The position numbers and the translations under genes were made by a program. A DNA stretch of 64,000 nucleotides from Deinandra increscens subsp. villosa. Taxonomy: Eukaryota > Streptophyta > Magnoliopsida > Asterales > Asteraceae. Positions 22,047 to 34,799 of this stretch are shown here, in pieces (position 1 is the first letter of the stretch; every line of letters starts with the position of its first letter). The notes below the pieces were generated by a model, which had not been told where the DNA came from, did not search any database, and saw only the letters and a program-made list of their open reading frames with translations. The stretch spans positions 30,428,454 to 30,492,453 of the forward strand of contig JBCNJP010000012.1 of the NCBI GenBank assembly GCA_039602395.1. The letters run 5' to 3'.

Positions 22047-23175
22047 GAAAACAAAAAAACAGAACTCTCATTTATAAAACCTGACCTGAAATTTTCATAG
22101 CAAAAGATCATACAAACAATGAGTAAAGGATAATAGAAAGTAAGTCTCTGAATTTCATGTATTTCGTGACAAAATCCTAGCACAAACCTTATAAGTTAAA
22201 ACCAGAAAAACTTGAAACTTTAACTGAATAACATTTCCTGCTTGTACCAGTCATAAACATTGTCGATCAAAAGCAATAACACACCACATCACCTGTAACC
22301 TAAAAATATAAAAACAATCAATCAATTATAATCCAAAGCACATCCTTGTTCACTTATTTATCTTCTACAACCCGCTCATGCTGATAAAACCACTTGTTCA
22401 CTTATAGGTCCAAGACACATCAATTCAGAAAAATGTAAGAGACGCGGCTACTGATCAGATTGTTTCTATGTATCACATAACAATTAATCATATTTCAGTC
22501 AAAAGCTACATTCAAATTCCTTAATCCAAAGCATTTTGGACTATAAAGTAATAAGGGTTATACATTAGCTTCACGTGTTCATATATATTGAAAAAAAATC
22601 CAAGATAAAAGTGGACGGCAATTGAAGATCCCTTGAGATCCTTTACATAAAATAGAACCATCGATTTCAGTAGGGGTAATAGCCCATAAATCCCCATTGA
22701 TCTTCTTGCACGAAGATCAGAGTGATTACTGCTTGTGAAACCCTAATTTGCCATCAGAAGTGGAGACGATTTATCTCCGTTTTCAGAAGAAAGCCAAAAT
22801 AAAATTAAACACAAAACATACTTAGATCCAAAACCAATTTTCAACTATTGTTGGGGCAATTGACGTACCTTGAAACATTATACCCGACCTCCACATGAAT
22901 CGGAAAAGAGAGAACAGAGATGAGCGAAGAGGCGCAGATGGAGAGAGAGATGAGCAGCGTGATGAAGGAGCAGAGATGGGGTGAAGCGAGAGAAGGAGAA
23001 GTGGAGAGGGAGCAGCATGATGAAGTAGAAGAAACGGAGAGGGAGCATATGGGTTCGAAGTTTTAGGGCTAAAAAAATTGAATGGAGGGAATGGATTTTG
23101 TGAGCGGCGCGCAGATGGGTTCGAACTTTTAGGGCAAAAAGTATTAGAGAGAAAATGAAAATTATAAAACGACAT
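22047..23175 (-). other. CACTA internal region, possible 5' end of captured gene
   Basis: Purine-rich on the plus strand (CT-rich on minus), like a plant 5' UTR, ending in a short minus-strand frame MWRSGIMFQ followed by GTACGT (about 22895-22868). Suggestive of a promoter-proximal exon of the captured gene; weak. Confidence 0.25.
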
Positions 23176-23179
23176 TTTA

Positions 23180-23373
23180 AAGATGACGCGCGCCTAAAGT
23201 GTACTCCGTGTTTTTTATTTATGACGAAAATTTTATGACGCGTAAAATTACGCGTCATTTACTCATAAAATTTTATGATTTATGACATATTTTTAATGAC
23301 ACGCGTTTTTGCGCGTCATAAATTACTGTGCGTCATCGTTCGCGCGTCAAGAAAGACCCTTTTTCTAGTAGTG
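23180..23373. repeat. CACTA right subterminal and terminal repeats
   Basis: Mirror of the left end: TGACGCGCG at about 23182, an ACGCGTCAT pair, GCGCGTCATAAA and the terminal inverted repeat ending TAGTAGTG at 23373. Confidence 0.8.
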
Positions 23374-23872
23374 GCGTCACCTCGTTGGTCAGAATTTGAT
23401 GCCTAAACCATGTCTTAGGCAAAACACTCAAATATATTCTCTATCTTAAATATGTTGTTTTAATCAAAACACTTAGATATGTTGTTTTAATCAAAACACT
23501 CAAATATATTCTCTATCTTAAATATAAAAATCTATCTCAAATATGTGGTCAATTATAATCTTCCGTTAGTTTTGAATCGTCAAGCAACTTAACCGTCAAA
23601 CAACTCTTTGAAAACATACACAGAAACGTATTGTAAGGCGATGAAAAACATACTGGATCGAGATGAAGCAACGTTATCAAATGATGAATTGGAATTTGAT
23701 TTAATTGTAGATTGGGATAGGATGGAAAAGTTTGTGAAGGAGAAAGAGAAAGATGTGATAGAGAAGTGTGTTTGTATCCTTACACTTGTGTAACCATTTT
23801 AAACAAAACAAGATTTGAGGGACCATAACCATAAGTGTCAAATGTTAATACTCAATTTATAATCATGAACTA
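23374..23872. other. Flank between CACTA and the next LTR
   Basis: Contains a direct repeat (CAAAACACTCAAATATATTC at about 23428 and 23495) and a 61-codon frame (23608-23793, acidic, Lys/Glu-rich) with no family I recognise. Probably the continuation of the Harbinger-side sequence on the other side of the CACTA insertion. Confidence 0.4.
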
Positions 23873-24234
23873 AGAAACCAACATCCGTTTCATTCTCAGA
23901 TCGATGAACCATCGAGCAATAACGAGACTTCAATTCGTGACTTTAACCTGAAATCAATTCCATCGGTTACAACTTTGAATCATAATCATCTAGCAGTTCA
24001 TTCCTTCCCATCATTTGGTCACCCTCATTGCTCTCGAATTCCCTTTTCACCTTCTATTGCTCTATCTTTATTTTTATTTATTTTTTTTGGTTCCGGATTC
24101 ATCCTGAACATGTTTGAAGTCCTAAATCAGTCAAAACTTATCATTTTGCACCAAGTCCCGCATTATAGTTTCCTGATGATTAAATTCAATATTGAAATCT
24201 GTTTATTCGTGCATTAAAAATTGTTGCTAATCAA

Positions 24235-24285
<51 letters not shown>

Positions 24286-25464
24286 CACACACACACATAT
24301 ATGCTATACAACAAAAATGGTGTATTTTTTTAAATACTGACGAATGATAAAATGATTTTTTTTTCTTTCGTTCATTTGGAAATGATTAAAATAAATAAAG
24401 TCTTAACGGATATATTGGGTTAACCGTCAGGGTCACACTTCGGTTTTGGGAACTAACACCCACTTCGAGCCAATGACATAATTGTCAAACACTGTCGTCT
24501 AGGCTATGTCACCCGTGTTCAGACACACACTTACGTATGTACACTCGATAGGTGCTCGGTAGTTACACAAGACCCGGAGTCTTATTAAATTGTTGCAGCG
24601 CACCCTAAGGTGAGTTTCACAACTCTGTTTACGTTATATCCGGTTTGAGATGGTAACGCGCATGATAAACTGTTTGCTTTAAGATTAAAGATAATGCCAC
24701 TATATATCGCATGTTCACTAGAATGTTACACCAACTTAAGTCCTTACAATTCGAACCGTTAATAGTGAAATAGCGAGGTGATATTGAGTAGTACTACTGG
24801 GGTTTGACAAACCCTACTCAGCGGGCACGAGATGCACCACCCGACTGGCGGTCGGACTGAGAACAATGTCAGCCTAAACATACCGATGCTCTGGTGGGCA
24901 CGGGGAAGGCAAAACGCGTAGGTTCTACCTGCGTGCATTAGTCAGCTTCGGTTACGAGCCATATAGTGACATGAAAATAGGCTAGCTACCCACGATATGG
25001 ATTATGCTTTAATTCTTACATTACTATTTACGAACAATAATTGTCGTGTTCGTATGCATTACTATTTACGGATAAAGACTATCGTATCCGTGGAACATTA
25101 TTATACACTTGTGTATACTTTACTTGCGTGAACTCACCAACCTTTGGTTGACACTTTCTTTTTAAACATGTTTATCTCAGGTCGCAGGTGTTCGAGTATC
25201 ACGAGTATGCATGCATGAGCCTTTAAAACCCTATTATGGTTTTCTATTCAAGTTACGTCATTTCGAATGACAATATTTCATGTAAATGCTAAACCTTTTG
25301 TTTATGCTTCCGCATTTGTAAAACACTTGAATTTATAATATATTTTAATATAATGAAAATATTTTGATATTTAATGCTTGTTTGGTGTAACTAATGGACT
25401 GGGATCCTGGTTTGCTCACACCCCACACGGTAAAACTCCGTTAGTGGAAATTGGGGGTGTGACA
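23873..25464 (+). mobile_element. Truncated 5' LTR of a non-autonomous Ty3 element
   Basis: Matches the LTR at 30527-37669 nearly base for base where both are present. It lacks the first 640 or so bases (homology starts at GAAACCAACATCCG) and an internal segment equal to about 31345-32020. Ends GTGTGACA at 25464. Contains GTGAGTTTCAC (24610), the GGGTTTGACAAACCC hairpin (24800), GTGAACTCACCAACC (25128) and TTTATCTCAG (25171). Confidence 0.85.
24610..25180 (+). other. Intron-like interval in the LTR
   Basis: AAG|GTGAGTTTCAC donor and TTTATCTCAG|GT acceptor with a T-rich tract before it, 571 bp. The same borders occur in LTR copies at 36814-37385 and 55573-56092. Confidence 0.45.
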
Positions 25465-25467
25465 GAT

Positions 25468-25480
25468 TGGTATCAGAGCC
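25468..25480 (+). other. Primer binding site
   Basis: TGGTATCAGAGCC, exact match to the plant initiator-Met tRNA primer site, three bases after the LTR end. Confidence 0.9.
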
Positions 25481-28400
25481 CTTGGTTACAGCGAACTAAG
25501 ATTTTCGTCTTAGACTGTAACTGTTTTGCATTAGTTGCACACCAAAACATTTTTCTTATGCATCGTGATACTCACTCTTACACACGCCTGGTTTACAATA
25601 TGTCGTTTACAACATCTAACCCCCTATACTCACGGCGAGGAGCTAGTTATTCATGAGTCGTCTTCAACATCTTGGGGTCTTGAATCTCTCACTTAGCGTA
25701 CGTGGACGACAAGACGTCAAATCAGATCGAAGGATCACATCTACACTCTTGACGAGCCGATTGCTGCTCGGGATTATCCTGGATTGAAAACTGGGCGTAG
25801 TACCCAAACGATTGACGTACCTAGGGAAGGTGGTATAATACCTATCATTGAACTTAAACCTTTCTCCTGGCTTAGGAGGTCCTGTTATATATGCTCTACA
25901 TATACCTTTGAATTGGTCCGTTCAGGAAATGTTATCATGACGTGCTAATAGCGTGATCATTTGGCTGCAGAAGAGGCAGCATTGTATGCGTCCAAGTGGT
26001 TGCCTATGGGGCACTTGTACCTGCTTTTGTTAACCTGATCATCTCCACCTTTGCCTTGATCTCTTAAGGTCTTCCTCTTCTCGTTACTATCGCGTTGTGC
26101 GTTGAGATGACACAACTTGGGAACAAATCCTATAACCTCAACGGTACCTGATGGGGGTCGACTAAGGTGTTATGTTTATATACCGAATTGTGTTTAAGTC
26201 GGTATGCGTGATAAACCCTATTCAGATCCTATTGAGCTAAATTTATGGTTGACTCGTCGCTTCGAGTGGGTCATTCCAAGTAAAGCGAACATATTATTCC
26301 CGAAACTTGTCCCTTAAACAAATTTTGTCAAGATAACAGGGGTTAGTGACCACATTCCTGATACCCACATTGTGGATATCTCATGTGTACTTCACCATAC
26401 GTGGTAGCCGAAGTAAGAGGAACTAGGGTGGTCATATAAAGTAAAATCAAAGTTACGGGTGCACACGTAAATGTAATTTGCAGTATATGAAAATCCTGGA
26501 GAATCCTACTAGGCAAGCCAATGTTCATATTGGGACCAAATTCCTGTAATTTTTTTTTCTTCCTAGTGGCATTGAATGTTGAGCATGTTGAAATTCGACC
26601 GGATGATCGAAATCATCTATCTTTGTAAATGTTGTCGTGCATGATCTCATCTCTTACATATATGGATTCTAATCCATTCGTGAACCCTTTGAACCTCGTT
26701 ACGAATGTTAGTCTTGAAGGGGGGATCTTTTCACCCGTTCATTTCAATGGCAAGTTTTCTTTAACTACGAACACTCTCGACGAAACCTTTGACTGGTTTG
26801 AATTCTTCTTGAATCATAATTCTACTTTCACGACTATACCAACCATATCAATCCGTGGAACTTTACGATCATGAGATGACTTGGATAAACATTCACTGGA
26901 CGACTACCCAGACAACATTGGATAAACGAATTAAATATATCATGCTTCGCGAGCACTGGAACATATCTTTTGTCACAAAACTCTTGTGAAGTTGTGCTCT
27001 GTAGCCCCGTACTCCCCGACGTTTCTTGGGCGAACCAAAAACTTGTTGCTTACAGTTTCGTTAAGATCACACAAACTTCATACGTCACCGCGAATATTGA
27101 TTCACCAAATGGAGCAATGCAGGTGAAGGGACTTCCCGAACCCATACCATTTGTTTTATCTTCATGATTCGAATCATATACGAGCTAACTACCAACGATT
27201 TCTGATTTTAGCATTCTTAATCTATCCTTTATGTCTTGGATAAATTCTTAAGCTTTGGACCAGAAAGTGTTACACTCTTAGCTAGCATTTCGACTAGTTA
27301 ACATCAGTGATGATACAACTACCTTGTATCTTTATTGTACTAACACTCCAATATCTTCTATGGAGACTCTATATACCCCACTCATTAAGCATGAACTCAT
27401 TATTAGCTATTGTTAATGGTACTCTTGACCTTGTCTTGCTTCTTCTCACTTCTGAGCACACCAATTTCTTATGTTTGAGTGACTGATCTCTTCCTGGAGA
27501 GTATTAAAACAATTTGTCCATACGTTACATGCATCAACTAACACCCCTGTTACGATAAATAGCTACAACGAACAATAGGAGGTGGTATGCCAGAAGCGTT
27601 TTACAAGTTTAACTTTGATACGTTCGACAAACTCCAAATACGTGGACCCTCATCGATTAAGAAAGTTTCATTTGTAATCCCTGTTTCATACACATAAATG
27701 GCGAGCGATCGATCAATCGACTATAACTTCTAGAAACATGTGCTAAGGAGTAGCTTGACTTCCATCTAAAAGAGACTAATTATCAATCGATACCCTTTTC
27801 GTTGACCTTTTAACGTTCACTGAAGCGACAACAACCCCCGATCCCATTGTATCCAATACATGATTTGACCTTTAGATCCGCAATAAATCTGCACTAAATC
27901 GTAACAAAAGTTCATATATACACTCATTTAAAGCTAAAGATTTCTTTTCTATATCCTGACACTATGTGTTTCAAAGACCCAATTTTATTACCCGCCCGTC
28001 CCCTACCATACTTTCGAACACTATATAAACCGATGTTCCAACAAGAACAATTCTTATCGCATGAGCATGAAGCGCGGGTACACCGAGGATATTGGGCACA
28101 CTTGAGGACTTAAGCAATGAAGATCCCTCTTGGTGGGATATTTAAGTTGTCGATCTGTACAACCATTGACACATCCTTCTTAATATCTATTGATTTAAAT
28201 TTCCAGACCCTGTCAGCATGCAAGATAACTATCTTTGGAATTATATACTTTCTATTATGTCATTTACACCCTCCCGGTTGGTGTCTTAACTGGTGTCATA
28301 CTAAACTCGTATGTCATACTTTGGAATGTGTGTTGTAACTACCAAGTCTTTACTATTTTGGTACTCGTTGGAGTTCACGAACCTAACCATAGGCGCTCTC

Positions 28401-30526
28401 CATTGTTATTCTAATACTTGAGGTATGCTGCTGTAGAGAACCCTTTGATTTTTCGTATTTCATAGTTTACACTTTTATTTCATTGGAACTTCATCCCGAA
28501 TTTTGAATCTTCAACAAGGCGAATATGGACGATGATTTGTCGTGTGATCTTGAACCCAAGCTTGAATTTAAACCTTATGGTCTACTTTAATTCTTGAATC
28601 GTCTTTGAAATCAATCCTAAGCGTTATAATACTCGCACTAAACGTGCCTATCTCTCCACGATCTTCATTAGAATGACAACTTTGTGCATCTTACTGGTCT
28701 TGTGAATGGAAACTCATTTACCTTTTGTTCGCACAACATATTGAGTTTTTAATCTCCCCCCCCCCCCCCCTAAATTCTGAATTATCTGGGAAACTTGGCA
28801 TAGTCTATTTCCGTAAAGAAAAAAATATACATATCCAATGCAGGTAGACTAATAGCTAGAAATGGTAGGCAGCTGGTATGCTTTCAAGGTGCTGGTAGTG
28901 TGGTGGGTTAGCTGCGGTACACCCTATATATAAACATTAGTGGCATGCTGAAATGGGACCAGTACCGGATCAAGGATTGACCTTAGAGTCATACACAAGA
29001 ACCTCATCTTGAGAAACTCCATCTAACAGGACTATGTCCTCGACAAAACTGTTTAATGTTTCTTTCCCTGAGAATATGGATATTCCTTACGTATTTCTAC
29101 CAAGCGGGACATACCTAACATAATCAAACTCCATGCTTTCTTTTATTCGAATCGAGAAGAAAACTCTCCTAACGCGAACTTCTGTTGCGGGTCAGATGTG
29201 AGTTCTGACTCAGATGAACACCAACGTTAACTAGAGATTTTTCGTTATGAATGACAAACCACATGATTTTTCTGAGCGCTCGACTTGCTTCCTAACAAAT
29301 TGGTCAAAAAAATTCAAATCTTTACTGAGGTTTACCTGTCCTAATCAATGCTCGTCTGGGTTCCCAGGGGAAAAGGTTGTTGAAGTACTTAGAATTGTTG
29401 TGCGGTTACTGCGTTCCCGATTCTCCTTTGCTTATTTAGTCTTGTACATCTGGATTTAAAACTCGGTGGGCAAATTACTTTTGGTGGCATCTGTTTGATG
29501 AAGCGGTGAGATTCTCAATGGAAAAACTACGTTGAATCTTAATGCCAACTTGCATTTCGAACTATACTCCCTACTGCAGACTAGAACATCCACACTCATG
29601 TTATGGGGTTTATGTTCAATCCGTGTGTCATATGACCTATGAGACTTAGCAACGTCATTCAACCATACTCTTTTAGCAACCATATGAATCGCTCGATTAC
29701 AATTATTGTTTTGGGGGTGCGGAACCATCCTCTGGAGACGCTTACACCACAAATTTTTTTTTTGTAATACTTTGTACCTTAACCATATCATATGACATGG
29801 TTCCGTCTTACCCGTGGCAAAGTATAGTTTCTAAATCATTACAACAATGTCTTCCTATTGGTCTAGCGTCTAGAAAACCCAATCCACAATTGAACTTAGA
29901 AGCGCGAACATTATTTTCTCATACCTAAATTCCATTATCTTCGGTTCACCTGGGTCATTGGTGAATGCAAATACTGTAAGTGGAAATGAGACACGAAATG
30001 AAAACCCCACTCCTATCATTCGGTATGATAGCTGAAGGCTACATGGGCATATTATGATTTCTTCTTCGTATTTAAATTTTGCTTTCTGACACTTATTGTC
30101 ATGTTATTTGTTTAGGTCTGGCCACTCGACACAATCATTGTAATGTAGTCGTTCGACTCCTCACATACAAACAAATGATTAGAAAATTACTTCCCACACT
30201 TTCGGATTGATTTCCTTTGGAAATCTTTCTAACTTTTGGCATCTCTTCACCATGCGGTACAAATTCTTGGACATGACGTCCATCACTCTTTTTGGACTAA
30301 AGAACTTGAATTCATTCGATATGTTACTGTCAATACCGATTCTTGTAAAAATTTATACTGATTAAATTTCGGGACGAAATTTCTTTTCAACTTGGGGATG
30401 ATGTCACAACTGGAAAAAAAATTTCCCCCTTTTTTCCCTTTTTTCCTTCACTCCAGTCAACTAGTGAACGCTATCTTAAGCATTATCTTAATTTTCGGGA
30501 CGAAAATTCTTTCAACTTGGGGATGA
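25481..30526 (+). mobile_element. Internal domain of the Ty3 element, no recognisable gag-pol
   Basis: Starts with a remnant of the extra ORF (ATG at 25600; MSFTTSNPLYSRRGASYS then a stop; further on RRITSTL and DEPIAARDYPGL, similar to RRITSEG...EPIVVRGRD of the ORF at 7861). The remaining 4.5 kb has only short frames and no RT, integrase or protease motif that I can find, although the element ends with a typical polypurine tract. This is the pattern of a large retrotransposon derivative that depends on other elements' proteins. A poly-C run lies at about 28757-28770. Confidence 0.6.
30366..30526 (+). repeat. Duplicated polypurine-tract region before the 3' LTR
   Basis: TTTCGGGACGAAATTTC + TTTTCAACTTGGGGATGATG + TCACAACTGG at 30366-30412 is repeated, slightly altered, at 30491-30537. 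So the tract and the first bases of the LTR are present twice, 125 bp apart. Confidence 0.85.
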
Positions 30527-31924
30527 TGTGACAACTGGCAATTTCTCAGTTTAGCTCCGTTAATAACTTGAGTTGTTTTTCAATAACGTCTGTTACCTCA
30601 GTTAACTAGAATAGTTATATGAGCACTACACATGAGTCTAGACGCCGGTTAACTAACTTGAATAATTAGAATTCATGATTCCATGTAAATCATACTTTAT
30701 GATTTCATGCGAACACTTCGTCATTTTATGTGACGAATGTATTTATAATTTTATGTGTTACATATGTACACACACATTACATTTCATGTTTTCATATGGC
30801 AACATATCACATAACTACATACGATTTTACGATTAAAACATCGTTGGTATTACACTTAGTAATCTATGATTTTATGTGAATCACTTATATAATTATAAGG
30901 TTGTATTTCTGAATTTATGTGTACCAATTAGGGTTTAACTCTTAAATATATAATACGTTGATTTTATTCGGTCAAACTCTCGTATTCATACGGGTAAAGT
31001 TATTTTCAGTTAACTCCGTTAAATTAGCTAAGGACTTCTCTAACTTTCAAGAGTCATTTCTGTCATTTTCTAAATTTTGTTAAGCATATAATTGGTGGAG
31101 GGGCCATTCTTGCCAACGTGGCAAATTCGATTTAATGTTGCAAATGAAAAAAAAAAAAAGAGAAAAGAAACCAACATCCGTTTCATTCTCAGATCGATGA
31201 ACCATCGAGCAATAACGAGACTTCAATTCGTGACTTTAACCTGAAATCAATTCCATCGGTTACAACTTTGAATCATAATCATCTAGCAGTTCATTCCTTC
31301 CCATCATTTGGTCACCCTCGTTGCTCTCGAATACCCTTTTCCTCTCGTCCCTGTTTCCTCGATAAAAAAACCGCATCTCCGGCAAGAAAGTTCCGGCCAC
31401 CACAAGAGTTCGCAGGTAGCAGCAGCCACCGGAAGTCCACAGCCCAGTCTCAAGCGCAACAGTTGCCATTAAGAGCATGGAGGACTTCATCTCCGGTGAC
31501 GTGTTCGAGTTCCGCTCGGGTTTCGGTTCAAAGCCTTTCATCGTTCGGTGTTCATTTTTATATTCGAGGTAATTTAAATCCTTCTAGAGCTCAATTGGTA
31601 GTGTCCTTTTTTTTTTTCATTGATCTGTTCATCCCTACAAAGCTCCTGAAGTGCTTGATGGGTTAGCAATGGCGTCGGGTCGTGTAGGGTTTTGTTTAAT
31701 GAAGATGACTGTCGACCGCTGCACCATATATATTTTTCGTTTTGTTTAAAAACTAATCATATGGCTGTCCGAATGGTTTGTTCTATGGTGTCTAACGTTG
31801 AGCTCGGGGGTTCTAGACCCAGCAACCTTGTTTTTTTCCCTTTATTTACTGTATTTCAGGTTCCTTGTTCAAACTGTTAACAACAAATAGTTTCAAACCG
31901 AATTTTATCAAACAACAGAAAACT

Positions 31925-31995
31925 GTCCCAATGGTTAAGGCTTAGGTTATATACGCAGAGATGCTGTGTTCGAATCCGGTATCCCTCAAGACTTT
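31925..31995 (+). other. tRNA-like module in the 3' LTR
   Basis: A-box-like CCCAATGGTTAAGG and B-box-like GTTCGAATCC about 35 bases apart. It corresponds in place to module 2 of the LTR at 5.0-7.7 kb. Confidence 0.4.
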
Positions 31996-32208
31996 TTAGT
32001 CAAAGTTCTAGTAATTGTTTTCACCTTCTATTACTCTATCTTTATTTTTATTTATTTTTTTTGGTTCCGGATTCATCCTGAACACGTTTGAAGTCCTAAA
32101 TCAGTCAAAACTTATCATTTTGCACCAAGTCCCGCATTATAGTTTCCTGATGATTAATTTCAATATTGAAATCTGTTTACTCGTGCATTAAAAATTGTTG
32201 CTAATCAA

Positions 32209-32242
<34 letters not shown>

Positions 32243-34799
32243 TACTATATAATACATATTGGTATAAAGGGTAGTTTGGTCATTAAATTCCTTAATTTTA
32301 AGACGCGTACAAATTGATATGCATTGTGTACAAGTGTTTTAAGCATCAATTATAAACCCCTTAAACTTTAGAACTAGCAGCTGTTCATAAATTGAGGTTA
32401 ATATAGGTATTAACCAACATTACCTCCTTGAGCACGCAGAGCCGCTTACTTTATCTAGAACGCAGAGCCGCTTACTTTATCGAGCACGCGTAGACTGCCT
32501 CGAGAACTCGCAGAACCGCCTTTGTTAGATTTGCCGTATTCAGATCTCTCTCACTCTAACTCTCATTCCTTCTAACGCCACTGAATCGTCGCTTTTTAGG
32601 GTTTTTTCTACCTGTATCCACCCACCTAGCTCCGCTCCACCGTATGAATTGTCAGTTTCCGTCTACATCCGGCTGTTGCGAAGAATGGGGACTGGTGTTT
32701 TAGGGTTTTCACTGTCAACCGGTTTTACTCCAGGGTTTTCACACAAGCAATTGGTTCGAGGATATTGATTTACTGGGCATCAAGATTCGCAGGTAAGAAG
32801 CAAAGTTGTATGGGTTTCTAATACCTCGATTTCTTATGATTTAACCTTCGTTTTCACTCTGCTTCTACAAACCTTGATGGCTCGATTTGGTCATTAGGTA
32901 CACGCCTTCTCCTTCGCCACCGCACAAAGGATATATCAGATGTTATCAAGTTCCAGATCGAGATCCAGGAGTCGGTAATAGTTCCTTCATGTCTCAACAA
33001 TATTGAACACCTTTTATTCAATTTGATCTCTGTGTTCTGATTTAATTCCTTCCTCAGACCAGTCACGACTTCAGTTAAATGGTAGCTAAAAACTGTCGGT
33101 TAGAGCATTCTACCTTTTGATTTAATTCCTCCCTTGGACCACCAATGTTGTTTTTAATAGTAATTACCTTTTTTATTTTGTGTTTCTGGTCATTACTGAG
33201 ACTTTTATGTTTTGATATGCTATTATTTGTTCATAAAAGGAGAAAATAAATGCTTGCTCAGATCTCCTCCACTCTCATCCATAGGAAGATCTCGAAGGTA
33301 TGTTTCTACAGTTCATTATATAGTTTTGGATATTTATCAATAAAATTGAAGATTGTTTTTTGTTTCATTCTGGATATTTAAAGTTCAAGTCATCCCCGTG
33401 TTCATTTCCTGTTGATATTCATTCTGGGATTTGTTTTGTTTTGGTTTGGGACGTGTTTATCACTAATAAGCTGAGTTCCATGTGGGTCCTATATCTATTA
33501 CTAATAATTTGAAGCATTTCTCCATTTAGAGTTTGTAAGCATAACCACCCGTGTTTATCACTAATAAGCTGAGTTCCATGATTGCTGTTTGTTCCAGTTG
33601 GTGCAGGTCACGAGAGTGCATAATTTTAATAGAGTGAGGGTTTGAGCAGTACATTATGTTGATTTGGCCACTGAGTGAGGGTTTACCTTTTTTTTCGGAA
33701 TTCCTTCCATTAATAGATAGGCTCATACATAGAATTTGCTCTATTATCTTATCTCCTAACTATGCGATGATGAAATACTTGAAGATCCGAGGATATCTTA
33801 ATGAAGGGGAAAGGCATGTCAAATATGAGTTGGTAGCTATGTTAGAAGTTAGAAGAAAGATTTGGCAACTGAAATTTTTATTTTTCTTCTTTGTGGGCAG
33901 GTTTCTCAATTCTCATGGATTAATACACAGCCAATGGGCTAATAAAAATGGGTGAAAGTGGTTGCATGCATCCCCAAAAATATATTTTTCTCAACCTAAT
34001 CTGTCATAAATAGGTCCTATTGTTGTTACAGGGATGCAAGCGATTGGGATTTGATACGAGTTCACTTGAACTTCCCGAAGAGATGCATAGGTTTCTCTGC
34101 ATATAGAGGTAACCAGGGTCATAAAATGTGTTCTTACCGTTTCAATGCTTTTTTGGGACTGTATTAATGTTGTTTAACGGTTGTTTTGGGGCTGCAGTTT
34201 GTCCAAGAAACAACACAGTTTGAAAAACGAAAGAAATGGTTTCCTCCAGCCATGGCGGTCCAGTTGATGTATGTTTTCACAAGTTTGAAAAACGAAAGAA
34301 ATGATCTAAGTTGATAATGTTGAAGGCCACTAAATACCATTTAACAGTAAAAATGAGAAAAAGATGAGGAAAGAGCATTTTTGGGAAGCTTAATATCAAT
34401 GTTGGGGTTAAGAAGTTTTCTATAGTTTTCAACTATTCTTTAAAGTTGTACCCCTGTTCTACAATCTTATTAGTTTTGCTCATTAACTATTCTTTTTTTT
34501 TTTTGCTTGCAGTAATTTCCAATTATGGATTCACCAAAGCAGATGGGAGAGGTGGTAATCATTTAGTTTGCATTTTTTTTCACTTGTTGCATCTGGCAAT
34601 ACAGTTGTCCCAAGTTTTGGTTTGCATTGCAGTTACTTATGGAGGAAGAGGATATACATTTAGAGACCACAAGGGCTAGATGTACATCTAATAAAGTAAT
34701 AATTTATCTGTTTGCATTACAGGACCTTCTCAAGGAACTGTTAATAAAATATGAGCTGCTATAAGAGAACAAAGGGAAATTACTGGGCAGTTGATTAAC

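Larger units (their letters stand above)
18224..23373. mobile_element. CACTA (En/Spm-type) DNA transposon, no transposase
   Basis: Left end CACTACTACAAAAAAGGG + CTTTCTTGACGC; the right end, reverse-complemented, reads CACTACTAGAAAAAGGG + TCTTTCTTGACGC, an inverted terminal repeat of about 29 bp. Subterminal regions (18240-18470 and 23180-23350) are packed with GCGCGTCA / TGACGCGC motifs, the usual transposase-binding arrays. Flanking trinucleotides are GCA and GCG, an imperfect 3-bp target duplication. I see no TNP2-like transposase, so it is non-autonomous. It carries exon-like host sequence on the minus strand. Confidence 0.9.

Noticed and set aside
22822..23258. Minus-strand Ser/Pro/Leu-rich ORFs of 117 and 126 codons
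   Set aside because: CT-rich leader-like sequence at the CACTA end read in two frames; no protein family features.
31268..31666. 132-codon ORF in the 3' LTR
   Set aside because: Lies within the LTR leader and is destroyed in the 5' LTR copy by deletion; no recognisable domain.
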